A DNA stretch of 64,000 nt, from the NCBI GenBank assembly GCA_046759185.1, contig JBHIBO010000001.1, positions 1 through 64,000 on the forward strand, given 5' to 3'. Numbering within the stretch: position 1 is the stretch's first letter; each line of letters opens with the position of its first letter. Origin of the DNA: JAJISK01 sp046759185 (GTDB lineage: Archaea > Thermoplasmatota > Thermoplasmata > RBG-16-68-12 > JAJISG01). The position numbers and the translations under genes are program-made. Positions 35,491 through 44,584 of the stretch are shown here, piece after piece. Under the pieces are notes generated by a model. It did not search any database, was not told the origin of the DNA, and saw nothing but the letters and a program-made list of their open reading frames with translations.

Positions 35491-37872
35491 ATGGCAGTTC
35501 ACGACGTGCGACTGCTGGCCGCCTCCTATCGCCGAGAGGGAGATAAGGAACTCCCGGTCATCGAGCTGTTCGGCAAGACCCGGGAGGGTCGCTCCATCAC
35601 GGTGGAGTACCGGGGCTTCCGCCCCTACTTCTACGCCATCGAGCCACCGCAGTCCCTTCGGGGCACCTTCGAACGGGACCCCGAGGTGGTGGAACTCAAG
35701 GACGTCCAGATCGAGGTCCGCCCCCTCGAGAAGAAGGCCTGCATCCAGGTAGTCATGCAACATCCCTGGCGAACCCCGGAGTACAGGAACAAGGCCCGGC
35801 AGTTCGGGAGCGAGGTCCTGGCCGCTGACATTCCCTTCGCCCATCGCTTCATCTACGACATGGACCTGGGTTCCTGCTTCCGGGTCGAAGGTGAGGAGGT
35901 GGAGGGCGGATACACCACGGAGCTCGTGCTCCGGGCCGAATCCTTCGAGGCGTGCGAACCTTTCACCCCGCCCCTGAAGGTCCTCAGCTTCGACATCGAG
36001 AACAGCATCGAGGACGGACACCTTCTGACCCTGGGAATCGCGATGCGGGGTCCGGACGGGGAGATTGAGACCCAGGCGCTGCGCGGCGGGGAGCGGGAGA
36101 TCCTACGGGACTTCGTGACCCTCGTGGAGAAGGAGGACCCCGATGTCCTCAGCGGCTACAACATCGGCGGATACGACATCCCGGTCCTGGTGGAGCGGGC
36201 CCGGAAGGGGAACTTGGGGGAACTTGCCTTCGGCCGAGACTTCGCCCAGTTCTTCCAGATCAACGAGCGGATGTGGCGCCTCCACGGCCGCGTTATCGTC
36301 GATGCCTGGTGGAGTGCCCGTACGGATCTGCGGCCGAAGCAGGAGACCCTGGACTACGTGGCCCGGCAGCTTCTCGGCGAAGGAAAGCAGGACGTGGACC
36401 GGGCCCGCATTGACGAGGAATGGGAACGCGACCCGGAACGGGTCATCCGGTACTGCATGAAGGACGCGGAGCTCTCCCTCCGGATCCTCGAGAAACTGGC
36501 TAGCATCGACAAGGCCCTGGATCTCGCCACCGTCTCCCGTCTTCCCCTGGACGACGTGTTGAACGGCCGCACCTCCAACCTCATCGACTCGCTCCTCATC
36601 CGGGCGGCGGACCGGGAGGGTTTCGGCGTGCCCATGATGCGGCGCCGGGCCGGCGGGGAGTCCATTGAAGGGGGGTACGTGCACACCATCGATCCGGGCC
36701 TGTACGAATGGGTCGTGGGCATGGACTTCCGAGCCATGTATCCCAGCCTCATCATCGAGAAGAACATCTGCTTCTCCACCCTCCACCCGAACGGGGAGAT
36801 CGAGGGACCTACGGGGATTCGCTTCCTGGGCAAAGAGGAGCGACGGGGCATTCTACCCTGCATTCTGGCTGACTTGATGACGCAGCGAGAGGAAATCCGC
36901 ACCAAGATGGAGGAGGCGGACTCGGATGACGAACGGGCCTACTACGGGCGGCTTCAGGACGCGGTGAAGGTGCTCATGAACGCCTTCTACGGTGTTCTGG
37001 CCTCCTCTTTCTATCGGTTCACGAACCCCAAAATTGGCGGGAGCATCACCGCCTTCGCCCGGGAGAACATCAAGGAGGTCATCCGGCGCTTGGAGGCCCG
37101 CGGGAACCAGGTGATCTACGGGGACACGGACAGTGTGTTCTTCTCCCCGGGAGCGGACACCCTGGACGGATGCGTGGCGGAGGGCCAGAGCCTCGCCGGA
37201 GAGCTCTCCGGACGGGGCATGCAGCTGGAGTTTGAGCGGGTTTTCCGGAGTCTCTTCTCCCACGGTCGAAAGAAGCGGTACGCGGGCCAGGTCATCTGGC
37301 CGGAGGAGCGGCTGGTGGTCCGGGGGTACGAAATCCGTCGGACGGATGCCTTCGACCTGCAGAGCGAGACCCAGACCGAAGTTCTGGAGCGGGTCCTGCG
37401 CAACGAGATCGAGGAGGCGATCCGGTACGCCCGGGAGACCATCGAGCGGGTCCAGCGGGGGGAGGCGGAGGCGGACCAGCTCGTCATCTCCCGGACCGTG
37501 AAGGAACCCTCCCGGTACGTGAACCCTGATGCCATGCCCAACGTCCAGGCGGCCATGAAGCTCGAGGGCCTGGGCTACGAGTTCTCGGCAGGGATGAAGG
37601 TGTCTTGGGTGGTGACCAACGCCAAGAAGACCCCCATGGAGGTGGAGCCCTACATCAGTGGGCGCCCCTTCGAGGAGGCCCCGGATTGGGAGTACTACGC
37701 TCGACGACTCGCCCAGACTCTTGGCTACATCACCGAAGTGTTTGGATGGGACGAGAAGAGCCTCCTGGCAGGAAGCCAGCAGGTCACCCTCTTCCAATCG
37801 GAGTTCGGGAAGGAGGCGAAGTCGGGGCCCCGGAAGACGGACCGTCCTCTTACCCTCGAGGACTTCATGTAG
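35491..37872 (+). CDS. polB: family B DNA polymerase
   Basis: The 793-residue replicative or repair polymerase is complete. The 3'-5' exonuclease motifs are FDIEN (D168, E170), YNIGGYDIPVL and YCMKDAE. The polymerase motifs are DFRAMYPSLI, KVLMNAFYGVLAS and YGDTDSVFF (543-548), with KKRYAG (the KxY motif) downstream. The C-terminus ends SLLAGSQQVTLFQSEFG, containing a PIP-box-like QVTLFQS suitable for PCNA binding. It is coupled to the YchF-like gene upstream. No intein is present. Confidence 0.97.
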   Translation: MAVHDVRLLAASYRREGDKELPVIELFGKTREGRSITVEYRGFRPYFYAIEPPQSLRGTFERDPEVVELKDVQIEVRPLEKKACIQVVMQHPWRTPEYRNKARQFGSEVLAADIPFAHRFIYDMDLGSCFRVEGEEVEGGYTTELVLRAESFEACEPFTPPLKVLSFDIENSIEDGHLLTLGIAMRGPDGEIETQALRGGEREILRDFVTLVEKEDPDVLSGYNIGGYDIPVLVERARKGNLGELAFGRDFAQFFQINERMWRLHGRVIVDAWWSARTDLRPKQETLDYVARQLLGEGKQDVDRARIDEEWERDPERVIRYCMKDAELSLRILEKLASIDKALDLATVSRLPLDDVLNGRTSNLIDSLLIRAADREGFGVPMMRRRAGGESIEGGYVHTIDPGLYEWVVGMDFRAMYPSLIIEKNICFSTLHPNGEIEGPTGIRFLGKEERRGILPCILADLMTQREEIRTKMEEADSDDERAYYGRLQDAVKVLMNAFYGVLASSFYRFTNPKIGGSITAFARENIKEVIRRLEARGNQVIYGDTDSVFFSPGADTLDGCVAEGQSLAGELSGRGMQLEFERVFRSLFSHGRKKRYAGQVIWPEERLVVRGYEIRRTDAFDLQSETQTEVLERVLRNEIEEAIRYARETIERVQRGEAEADQLVISRTVKEPSRYVNPDAMPNVQAAMKLEGLGYEFSAGMKVSWVVTNAKKTPMEVEPYISGRPFEEAPDWEYYARRLAQTLGYITEVFGWDEKSLLAGSQQVTLFQSEFGKEAKSGPRKTDRPLTLEDFM

Positions 37873-37899
37873 CTAGGAAGGTCGTAAGAGTCAAGTCCG

Positions 37900-38766
37900 A
37901 TGTTGGAGAGCGAAGGGGACTACCTGACCGAGTTCGATGCTAGTCGCGCTCGGCTTCGGGAACCCGACATGTTCCAACGCTTTCGGGTTCCGGCGATGGG
38001 CGAACCATTGGCGGACGCCGGGGTCGATCCCGGCGAGATGCTGCTGATTGTGGAGCGAGGGGAGGTCCGGCGGGCCTTCCTGGTGTCGCAGCTGTCGTAC
38101 CACCACCTGGCCCAGGGCGCGCTAGGTGGCCAACCCTACCTTGTGAGCTTTTGCGCCGTCTGCCACAGCGGTGTCGGGATGGACCCTCGAATTGAGGGAA
38201 CCGCCCATCATTTCAGTGCGGGCGGCCTGTATAACGGACTCGCCCTGTTGGTTGATGACGAAACCCGAACCTACTGGGATCACATTCGCGGCCTCGGGCT
38301 CCATGGGCCCCTCCGGGGCGCACAGATGAAGACCTTCCCCCTCCTGGTCACAGACGTACGTACGGCCCTGCAGGAGGACCCTGAGCTCAGCGTGTCCCTC
38401 TCGAACCTAAGAGGCCGGGCACGGGTTTTCGCCCGGATGTCTCGCAACACCTTCCGGAGGAAGGGCTTCTTCCCTCCCGGCTTCCGGCGAACCATGGGGG
38501 CCAGGGACGCGCGTCTCCCCGAGATGACCCACGGACTCGGAGTGATGGTCGGGAAGATCCAGCGCTTCTACCCGATGGATCGGATTGCCGGGGGCGTCGT
38601 GGACGAGATTGCGGGTCGTCCCGTGGGGATCGAGGTTGATCAGGAGACCCAGGTCCCGACAGCGAGCTGGCAGGATGACGGGACCCGACCGATGCAGATT
38701 TTCGCGCGGTGGTACGGGTTCGCCACGACCTTCCCGCGGACGGAGGTCTTCTCCCCCGCCGGTTAG
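37900..38766 (+). CDS. DUF3179 family protein
   Basis: The 288-residue protein has the DUF3179 pattern VSFCAVCHSGVGMD, then FSAGGLYNGLALLVDDETRTYWDHI and a glycine-rich GLHGPLRG. The CxxCH sequence resembles a c-type heme site, but a single site in this family is usually read as a metal or redox motif. There is no clear signal peptide. The function is not established. It follows polB after 27 bp on the same strand, so read-through transcription is likely, though it need not share function. Confidence 0.78.
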   Translation: MLESEGDYLTEFDASRARLREPDMFQRFRVPAMGEPLADAGVDPGEMLLIVERGEVRRAFLVSQLSYHHLAQGALGGQPYLVSFCAVCHSGVGMDPRIEGTAHHFSAGGLYNGLALLVDDETRTYWDHIRGLGLHGPLRGAQMKTFPLLVTDVRTALQEDPELSVSLSNLRGRARVFARMSRNTFRRKGFFPPGFRRTMGARDARLPEMTHGLGVMVGKIQRFYPMDRIAGGVVDEIAGRPVGIEVDQETQVPTASWQDDGTRPMQIFARWYGFATTFPRTEVFSPAG

Positions 38767-38825
38767 CCGGGCACGCCCGAAGGGCTTAATAGCTGGCTCG
38801 GGTAGAACGGGGTCGCCACGAAACC

Positions 38826-39467
38826 GTGGCAGGTTCGCAGAAGATGGTGACTGAGAGCGAGAAAGGGGGGCCTCGGACATCCCGGGGCTTCTATCGAAGC
38901 ATCCGTGAGGCGTGGAAAACGCCCAGTCAGACGTACGTCGGCCCCCTCCTGCGGGCCCGCATGATCGAATGGCGGAGGGGACCCTCCGTCGCGCGGCTGG
39001 AGCGGCCCACTCGGCTCGACCGCGCTCGGGCCCTGGGCTACAAGGCGAAAGCTGGGATCGTGGTTGTGCGATCCCGGGTCCGCCGAGGGGGGAGACGAAA
39101 GCCCGCGATTCGGGGAGGTCGAAGGCCGAAGCGCATGGGCATTTCCAAGATCACCATGGCCAAGAGCATCCAGCGTATCGCGGAGGAGCGCGCCGGAAAG
39201 CGACATCCGAACATGGAGGTCCTGAACTCCTATTGGGTGGGTGAGGACGGCCGCTACAAGTACTACGAGATCATCCTCGTCGACCCCCATCATCCGGCCA
39301 TTCGCGGGGACAAGGAGTTGAACTGGCTCCTGCGTCCCGGTCACAAGAGGCGGGTCGTGCGTGGCCTCACCTCGGCCGGCAAGAAGGGCCGAGGGCTGCG
39401 TCGGAAGGGGACGGGGGCTGAGAAGGTTAGGCCCTCCATTCGGGCGCACGGCGGGAAGGGTAAGTAG
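38826..39467 (+). CDS. rpl15e: ribosomal protein L15e
   Basis: Large-subunit protein of archaea and eukaryotes, about 207-213 residues and highly basic. The family blocks are GFYRSIREAWKTP, MIEWRRGPSVARLERPTRLDRARALGYKAK and NSYWVGEDGRYKYYEIILVDPHHPAI, with LTSAGKKGRGLRRKGTGAEK near the end. The start is either GTG 38826 or ATG 38844. GCTTAATAG near 38783-38791 is the probable TATA box. Confidence 0.95.
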   Translation: MAGSQKMVTESEKGGPRTSRGFYRSIREAWKTPSQTYVGPLLRARMIEWRRGPSVARLERPTRLDRARALGYKAKAGIVVVRSRVRRGGRRKPAIRGGRRPKRMGISKITMAKSIQRIAEERAGKRHPNMEVLNSYWVGEDGRYKYYEIILVDPHHPAIRGDKELNWLLRPGHKRRVVRGLTSAGKKGRGLRRKGTGAEKVRPSIRAHGGKGK

Positions 39468-39469
39468 CC

Positions 39470-40318
39470 CTACCCGGGGCGGAGGACCGTGGCCCGAAGG
39501 TCTGCGAGCCTCTCTGATTCGAACCCCATCAGGGGATAGAAGGCCGGCCGAAGATCCTCTTTTGGAGTCTGCGTCGCCGTCCACGGATAAACGAAGCCCA
39601 GGGCGCCGATTTCCTCCGCGACATCATGCATCTCCCCAAGCGACTCGATGGGGCGCCAGCGGATGTTTGGGTCCCACTTCCCCAGTAAGGTGGCCCAGGA
39701 ATCCTCCCCTCGGAAGACGGGCAGGACGTAGCAGCCTCGTTTCATCATCAACCACGAAGCCAGCGTTCCTTCAAGGGTCTCAACGAGCGCCACGACCTTC
39801 CCCTGGGTTCCGAGGGGTAAGCCGCCGACACCGGGCAGGATGTCCGTGGTGAGGTACGCCTTCTCCCCGCGAATCTCGACGTGAATCTCCCAATCTGGGG
39901 CAGTGAGGTCCACCTCCAGGTTCGGCACCTGCGCGAGGATCACGGCCCCGACCTCCTTGGCTACATCCGTGCTCGTGAACAGGTGGTTCCCCACACGACG
40001 CGCTCGAACGGCGAAGGAGGCTCCTCTGGTTCGCACTTCCCTTGCTAGCCGAACCGCCAGTGCAGCTATGTCCTTGGGCTCGGCGGACGTCTCTTGGACG
40101 AGACTGAAGGAGACGAGGCCGAACACCCTTCCGAGTAGTTCCGCCACGTTCGGGTGCTCGGATTCCACGAAGAGTCTCCCCCCCTCCTCAAACACGGTGC
40201 CCTGCGCGTCGTCCTCGGCAAGAAGCTGCCCGATGTGGTCGCGGAGGCTGCGCAGCATCTGGCCTCGTACGTGGCGACCCTTCAGCCCTATCTCCCCGTA
40301 CCGAAGGAGGAACTTCAC
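39470..40318 (-). CDS. ThiI-like THUMP protein with degenerate PP-loop domain
   Basis: It resembles the 4-thiouridine synthase ThiI: an N-terminal ferredoxin-like start (MKFLLRYGEIGLKGRHVR), a THUMP RNA-binding domain and the join LPLGTQGKV. Directly after it, where ThiI has the ATP-pyrophosphatase signature SGGxDS in front of ..AAWLMMKRG, this protein reads VETLEGTLASWLMMKRG (176-195). The ATP-binding PP-loop is therefore gone, although the following helix is conserved almost exactly. The protein also stops at 282 residues against roughly 380-400. It may still bind tRNA through THUMP but should not adenylate or thiolate it by the usual chemistry. GTG start. Confidence 0.82.
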   Translation of the reverse strand: MKFLLRYGEIGLKGRHVRGQMLRSLRDHIGQLLAEDDAQGTVFEEGGRLFVESEHPNVAELLGRVFGLVSFSLVQETSAEPKDIAALAVRLAREVRTRGASFAVRARRVGNHLFTSTDVAKEVGAVILAQVPNLEVDLTAPDWEIHVEIRGEKAYLTTDILPGVGGLPLGTQGKVVALVETLEGTLASWLMMKRGCYVLPVFRGEDSWATLLGKWDPNIRWRPIESLGEMHDVAEEIGALGFVYPWTATQTPKEDLRPAFYPLMGFESERLADLRATVLRPG

Positions 40319-40414
40319 GAGCGTGCAAAAGGCGCCCGGGCTACATGCCCTTTCGCCAGAAGGCCGCCTCGAGCCGGGAGATACCTATTTCCCAGGTTCC
40401 TGAATTCGACCCGC

Positions 40415-41212
40415 GTGGACCCGCTGACTCTGGCCTTGGTCGCCTTCCTGGTCTTTTCCGTTGCCTTCGTCTACTCGAACTTGGGTCTCGGCGGAGGCAC
40501 CCTGTACGTCCCCATCCTTCTCACCTTTGTCACACCGTTCAAGGAACTGGCCGTACCTATGTCGCTGACTTTCACCCTGGCCACGGCTCTCCCGGCAACC
40601 TATAACCACTACCGGAAGGAGCTGGTCGCCACGCGTATGGCGCTCATCTTGGTAGTAGGCGCCCTGGTGGGTGCGGTCCTGGGGGCCCTTTTCACACTGG
40701 CCGTCGATCGGGCCGTCTTTCTTCTTTTCTTCTCCGTCATCCTCGTCGTCGTCGCCTCCAAGATGCTTTGGGACTGGTTGGGCCACGCCGAGACCATCGA
40801 GCGCGACGACGATGCGAAGATGACACGTGCTCGACTGGGGGCCTCTTCGACCGCAACCCTCTCCTCCGGCTTTCTCTCCGGCAGCTTGGGCATCGGGGGT
40901 GGGGTCGCGAATGTCCCCATTATGGTCTACGGGCTAGGCCGACGGACCCGTCTCGCCATCGGCACATCCACGCTCATGATCGTGCCCACCTCCATCGCGG
41001 GCTTCCTTAGTTACCTCTACTTCGAGGGGTTGGCCGCCCTGGACATCGGCCTCACTGCCTTCTTATGGGTTCTCGTGCTGGTCGGGTCCTTCCTGGGGTC
41101 CTACTGGGGACTGCGGAAGCTGCGGTCCCGCTCCGTCGCCCTCATTTTCATCCTTGTCCTCTTCGTAGCCGCGGCCAAGCTCCTTTCGGACCTGATTCTC
41201 CCTAAGGCTTAA
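40415..41212 (+). CDS. TauE/SafE family membrane permease
   Basis: The 265-residue protein has about eight membrane helices and the duplicated family signature: SNLGLGGGTLYVPILLTF in the first half and SGSLGIGGGVANVPIMV in the second. The family exports sulfonates, sulfite or other organosulfur anions; the substrate here is unknown. The GTG at 40415 lies about 29 bp after GATACCTATTT and marks the first helix, so I reject the long in-frame extension that overlaps the divergent ThiI-like gene. Confidence 0.87.
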   Translation: MDPLTLALVAFLVFSVAFVYSNLGLGGGTLYVPILLTFVTPFKELAVPMSLTFTLATALPATYNHYRKELVATRMALILVVGALVGAVLGALFTLAVDRAVFLLFFSVILVVVASKMLWDWLGHAETIERDDDAKMTRARLGASSTATLSSGFLSGSLGIGGGVANVPIMVYGLGRRTRLAIGTSTLMIVPTSIAGFLSYLYFEGLAALDIGLTAFLWVLVLVGSFLGSYWGLRKLRSRSVALIFILVLFVAAAKLLSDLILPKA

Positions 41213-41237
41213 GGCCGCTTCCCAGCTTGGTGCCGCG

Positions 41238-42392
41238 GTGGACTACTCCCCGAGCGGCGGTGGGGGCGATGAAGACCCCCTCCAGGCCGCGGGCGAGAGT
41301 CTCGTGGAGGCCTACGTTCGGAGCGAGGAGCTGAGACAGGTTCCTTGGCTGGATCTCACGCGCAAGGTGGCCTTCGCCCTCGCCGGTGGCTTCACGTTCA
41401 TTCTGGGCATTCAGCTCATGCAGGTCTCGGCGGCGGCCTTGATTCCCACCCTGACCGCCCTCTTTGGGTCCCTGGTCGAGGCCCCCCACAACGCCCTCGG
41501 CTTCGGGTGGCTCGTGACCTACGCCGTGCTCAGCGGGTCGCCCATCGCGGCCCTGGCCCTGGGGTTGTTCGATGCCCTGGGTCGCGACTTCGCCCTGTCG
41601 GCCTTCTTCATGATGATGGGGTCCCGTTTCGGGGCCTCCTTCATCGTCATCGTCATCGGGACCATCGCTATCCTGCGGGGCGGGGGGCGGGAGGAGAGCC
41701 TCTCGATGGGGGTCCTCGCGTTCTTGGTGACGTACACGATCTACCTCCCTGCCCTCTTCCTGGGCTTCTTCCTCCTGGACGGCAACCGGTTGCCTTGGCT
41801 CGTGATCAACACCCCGCCCGCGGTCATCGGCATCATCGACCTGATCTTCGGACCCTTGCGGGACGGAGCGGCGGCCCTCCTGCCCCCCGGCGCGGTCTTC
41901 TTCCTAGCCTTCCTGGCCCTGTACGCGGGGTTTTCCCTCTTCGATCGGGCCTTCCACCGCCAGGAGGTCGAGGAGGTCGAGGTCACCGCCCTCCACAGGG
42001 CTCTCGAGTTCCCCCTGTTCTCCTTTCTCCTGGGGGCCGGGATCACCCTCCTCTCCACGAGCGTCTCCCTCTCCCTGGGGATGTTGGTTCCCCTCTACCT
42101 GAAGGGCTACTTGCGCCGGCGCGACGTGATCCCCTACATCATCGGCGCGAACATCACGACCTTCGTCGATACCCTCCTCGTGGCTTTCCTTCTTTCGAAT
42201 CCCGATGCCACCTACATCGTCCTCCTTTCCATGCTGAGCGTGGGCGCCGTCTCGGTCTTGGTGCTCATCTTCTACCGGTGGTACAGCAAGGCCCTCCTGT
42301 GGATCTTCCACTGGACCTTCCACAACAACCGGGCCCTGCTCGGATTTGCCGTCCTCCTAGTGGCCGTTCCCCTCGCCTTGGTGCTCGTATGA
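41238..42392 (+). CDS. Na+/phosphate symporter-like membrane protein
   Basis: The 384-residue protein has about nine membrane helices. Two repeated motifs, GSRFGASFIV and GANITTFVDTLLVA, sit at equivalent places in two halves, as in the Na/Pi-cotransporter II (NptA/PhoU-linked) family, where GANIGTT-type loops form the substrate site. No PhoU domain is fused. The GTG start is about 28 bp after GCTTAAGG. The TauE-like gene ends 25 bp upstream and a USP gene follows, suggesting a small transport and stress group. Confidence 0.72.
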   Translation: MDYSPSGGGGDEDPLQAAGESLVEAYVRSEELRQVPWLDLTRKVAFALAGGFTFILGIQLMQVSAAALIPTLTALFGSLVEAPHNALGFGWLVTYAVLSGSPIAALALGLFDALGRDFALSAFFMMMGSRFGASFIVIVIGTIAILRGGGREESLSMGVLAFLVTYTIYLPALFLGFFLLDGNRLPWLVINTPPAVIGIIDLIFGPLRDGAAALLPPGAVFFLAFLALYAGFSLFDRAFHRQEVEEVEVTALHRALEFPLFSFLLGAGITLLSTSVSLSLGMLVPLYLKGYLRRRDVIPYIIGANITTFVDTLLVAFLLSNPDATYIVLLSMLSVGAVSVLVLIFYRWYSKALLWIFHWTFHNNRALLGFAVLLVAVPLALVLV

Positions 42393-42437
42393 TGAACGCT
42401 CTACCCGTCATGGAACGGGATTCAAGGTAGGTTCTGC

Positions 42438-43301
42438 ATGGCTCAACGTCGGAGATCGCGGAAGCGCCGTGTCCTGGTAGCGACCAACCGTTCTCGGGAC
42501 GAGTACGCCCTGACCTACGGCGTCCGCCTGGCCGAGTCCTTAGGTGCCAGACTCGATCATTGGATGATCCTGGAGACTGCCGACGAGCTGCGAGCGGAGC
42601 TGCCAGCGCTGGAGGAAGAAGCGGAGTCCTGGAAGGATCGGGAGCCAGCGGTCAAGGCGGAGCTGAAGAAGGGACTCGCTGTAGAAATCCTCAGCCGCGT
42701 TCAGCCCAGGGGATACCGGCTGGTCCTCCTACGCTTTCGAGGTCGTCGGGGTCTCAAGAAGATCTTTCCACGCTCGGAGATCCTCTCCGTTCTGCGCCAC
42801 GGGAAGGTCAGCTTCCTCGTTCTCCAGCGTCGCCGTTGGGAGATCCCGAAGAAAGTTCTCGTCTGCACCGGCGGGTCCGTGTACGCCCAGCAGGCCGCCG
42901 ATTACGGTGCCCGTCTCTTGGGGTCCCTAGGGGTCCAAGCAACCGTCCTCCACGTGGCGGAGACCCAGCCCAAGTTTGTCCACGGTGAGGGGGGCGAGGG
43001 GACGGGATTGGATCCCCGCATGGATCGGGCCATCGCAAGGGCTCGCCGGCCCTTCGAAAAAGCTGGTTCCGAGGTAGGGCAGAAGGTTCGGTTCGGGAAG
43101 GTGGCAGACGAAATCCTCGCCGAGGCGTCCTCAGGAAGGTTCGATCTCATCGTTGTGGGATCTCACGGGGAGAGCGGAGTCCGGCATCTCCTCTTGGGCT
43201 CCGTGCCCGAGGAACTCGTAAAGCGGGCCCGCGTCCCGCTACTCATCGTGCGGGCCAAGAAGACAAGAACGATTTGGGGCCGACTGTTCGGCCGAGGGTA
43301 A
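42438..43301 (+). CDS. universal stress protein, tandem USP domains
   Basis: The 287-residue protein has two USP-like halves. The C-terminal half carries the ATP-binding signature GSHGESGVRHLLLGSVPEELVKRARVPLLIV (Gly-x2-Gly-x9-Gly-Ser). The N-terminal half (RRVLVATNRSRDEYALTYG) lacks it and is probably structural. The role is probably stress or energy sensing by ATP binding. It lies 45 bp after the Na/Pi-like gene on the same strand. The N-terminal MAQRRRSRKRR stretch is unusually basic. Confidence 0.82.
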   Translation: MAQRRRSRKRRVLVATNRSRDEYALTYGVRLAESLGARLDHWMILETADELRAELPALEEEAESWKDREPAVKAELKKGLAVEILSRVQPRGYRLVLLRFRGRRGLKKIFPRSEILSVLRHGKVSFLVLQRRRWEIPKKVLVCTGGSVYAQQAADYGARLLGSLGVQATVLHVAETQPKFVHGEGGEGTGLDPRMDRAIARARRPFEKAGSEVGQKVRFGKVADEILAEASSGRFDLIVVGSHGESGVRHLLLGSVPEELVKRARVPLLIVRAKKTRTIWGRLFGRG

Positions 43302-43898
43302 GGGGCCTCGAAGGGCCCCTCGGAGGGTCGGGACAAGGTTTCTTGTCTACCGTCTAGGAGGCGGTACAGCAGTGCGGGGCCGCACCTTGAGGCCCCGGCC
43401 GTGTCCCGCGGGACGGACCCGCAAGGCTGCGGCTGCCTGTGGTCGGGGAGCGGTGTGGTCGGCACAATCCTCGCTTAGGGCGGGTTCTGCGGAGGCTGTC
43501 GGTGTCGCCCGGATCGAAGGCTTGGAGCCAACCCGGGCGATCTTAGCCAGGAAAGCCCGGAGCCTCGATCTGGGGGAGGAGTTGCGGTTCGCCTCTGCGA
43601 TGTACCATCCCATCCCGCTTGTGGATCCATATTCCATTCGAAAGTAGTCCTCGAGCGCACCGAGGCGCCGACCGTGACGGCGCTCCTGCATGACGGTCAT
43701 TCCGTATTGGTACAACGACATCCTCTGTTGCCTCCTGACGGCCTACTGGAGGGTCGCCCAGACCGGCTTAACAAGGGCGATCGTCCGGAGACCGAAGGCT
43801 CCATCGACGTCTTGTTTGGTCAACCACACGCTTTTCTTCCTGTATCCCACGTTTGCACCGCCCAAATGTGTATTTGCCTGATATACATGGGTGCTATT
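43302..43898. other. gene-free GC-rich stretch with nested palindromes
   Basis: No convincing protein lies here on either strand; the open frames are short and lack family features. The first 120 bases hold several exact inverted repeats: GTGCGG/CCGCAC at 43372-43385, GGGGCC/GGCCCC around 43376-43396 and the 12-nt palindrome GTCCCGCGGGAC near 43403-43414. They could be the terminator region of the USP gene or part of a structured RNA. I looked for RNase P and SRP RNA signature motifs and did not find a consistent set. Confidence 0.35.
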
Positions 43899-43980
43899 AA
43901 AGCTTTCGTTTCACTAACGATAACAGTTAAGTAGTTGTTAAATACTCTATTTTCCCAGGTGAAACGCCAATGAAAGCTTT
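43899..43980. promoter_or_regulatory. inverted repeat over the ArsR-like gene promoter
   Basis: AAAGCTTTCGTTTCAC (43899-43914) is mirrored by GTGAAACG (43959-43966) and AAAGCTTT (43973-43980), the second arm being split by 6 nt that contain the ATG at 43970. Between the arms is the AT-rich promoter with TTAAATACT near 43938-43946, 25-30 bp before the ATG. The layout fits an autoregulatory operator for the downstream winged-helix protein. Confidence 0.5.
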
Positions 43981-44584
43981 TAAAATGATCGAGAACCCCG
44001 AGGCCTTTCAGCTGATGGCCGACAAGACTCGGCGTCGGATTATTTTTCTTCTACGGGCCAAGGAAATGACCGTGAGCCAGATCGCCTCGGAACTGGATAT
44101 GACCCCGCAGGCCATCTATCATCACATTCGGAAGTTCAAGGACGCGGAGATGGTGGAGGTGGCCCGTGAGGAGCGGATCGACCACTTCATTGAGACCTAC
44201 TATCAGGCCACGGCCGAAGTCTTCGAGTTCCGCCACGGCGAGGGGACGAGCCGGGAGTTCACCGAGCAACAGATGCGTGACGCCTTGCAGAGCCTCCCGA
44301 AACTCGGTCTCGAGGTGCGGATTGATGAAGACGTGATCTCCCGCCTCGTGGATCTCAAGATCGAGAAGCAGGAGTCTGGGGATTACTCCACGTTCCAGGA
44401 GAAGGCCGAGGAGGTGGACGAACTCGATTTCTGGGCACGGGGAATGGCCGCTGGGTTCGCGAATCTCCTTTCCATGACGGACGAGGAGTTCGAGCGGACC
44501 ATCAGCCTGGAGCGAGAGTTCCGGGACGTCCTCCTGACCACGCTCGCGGAAAAGGCGAAGGCCAAGGCCAAGGCTCAGGCCTGA
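43970..44584 (+). CDS. ArsR-like winged-helix transcriptional regulator
   Basis: The 204-residue protein has an N-terminal winged helix of the ArsR/HTH_20 type: NPEAFQLMADKTRRRIIFLL, then MTVSQIASELDMTPQAIYHHIRKFKDAEMV as the helix-turn-helix and an EVAREERIDHFIETYY wing. The C-terminal half is helical without a metal-binding cysteine pair, so it is not a classical arsenic sensor. It ends in a KAKAKAKAQA tail. The probable promoter lies inside an inverted repeat that overlaps the start codon, pointing to self-control. It is convergent with the GNAT gene, with 10 bp overlap. Confidence 0.85.
   Translation: MKAFKMIENPEAFQLMADKTRRRIIFLLRAKEMTVSQIASELDMTPQAIYHHIRKFKDAEMVEVAREERIDHFIETYYQATAEVFEFRHGEGTSREFTEQQMRDALQSLPKLGLEVRIDEDVISRLVDLKIEKQESGDYSTFQEKAEEVDELDFWARGMAAGFANLLSMTDEEFERTISLEREFRDVLLTTLAEKAKAKAKAQA

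Noticed and set aside
43302..43969. RNase P RNA or SRP RNA
   Set aside because: AGGAAAGCCC and GCAGAACCC-like pieces occur, but on opposite strands and in the wrong order, and no SRP helix 8 signature is present.
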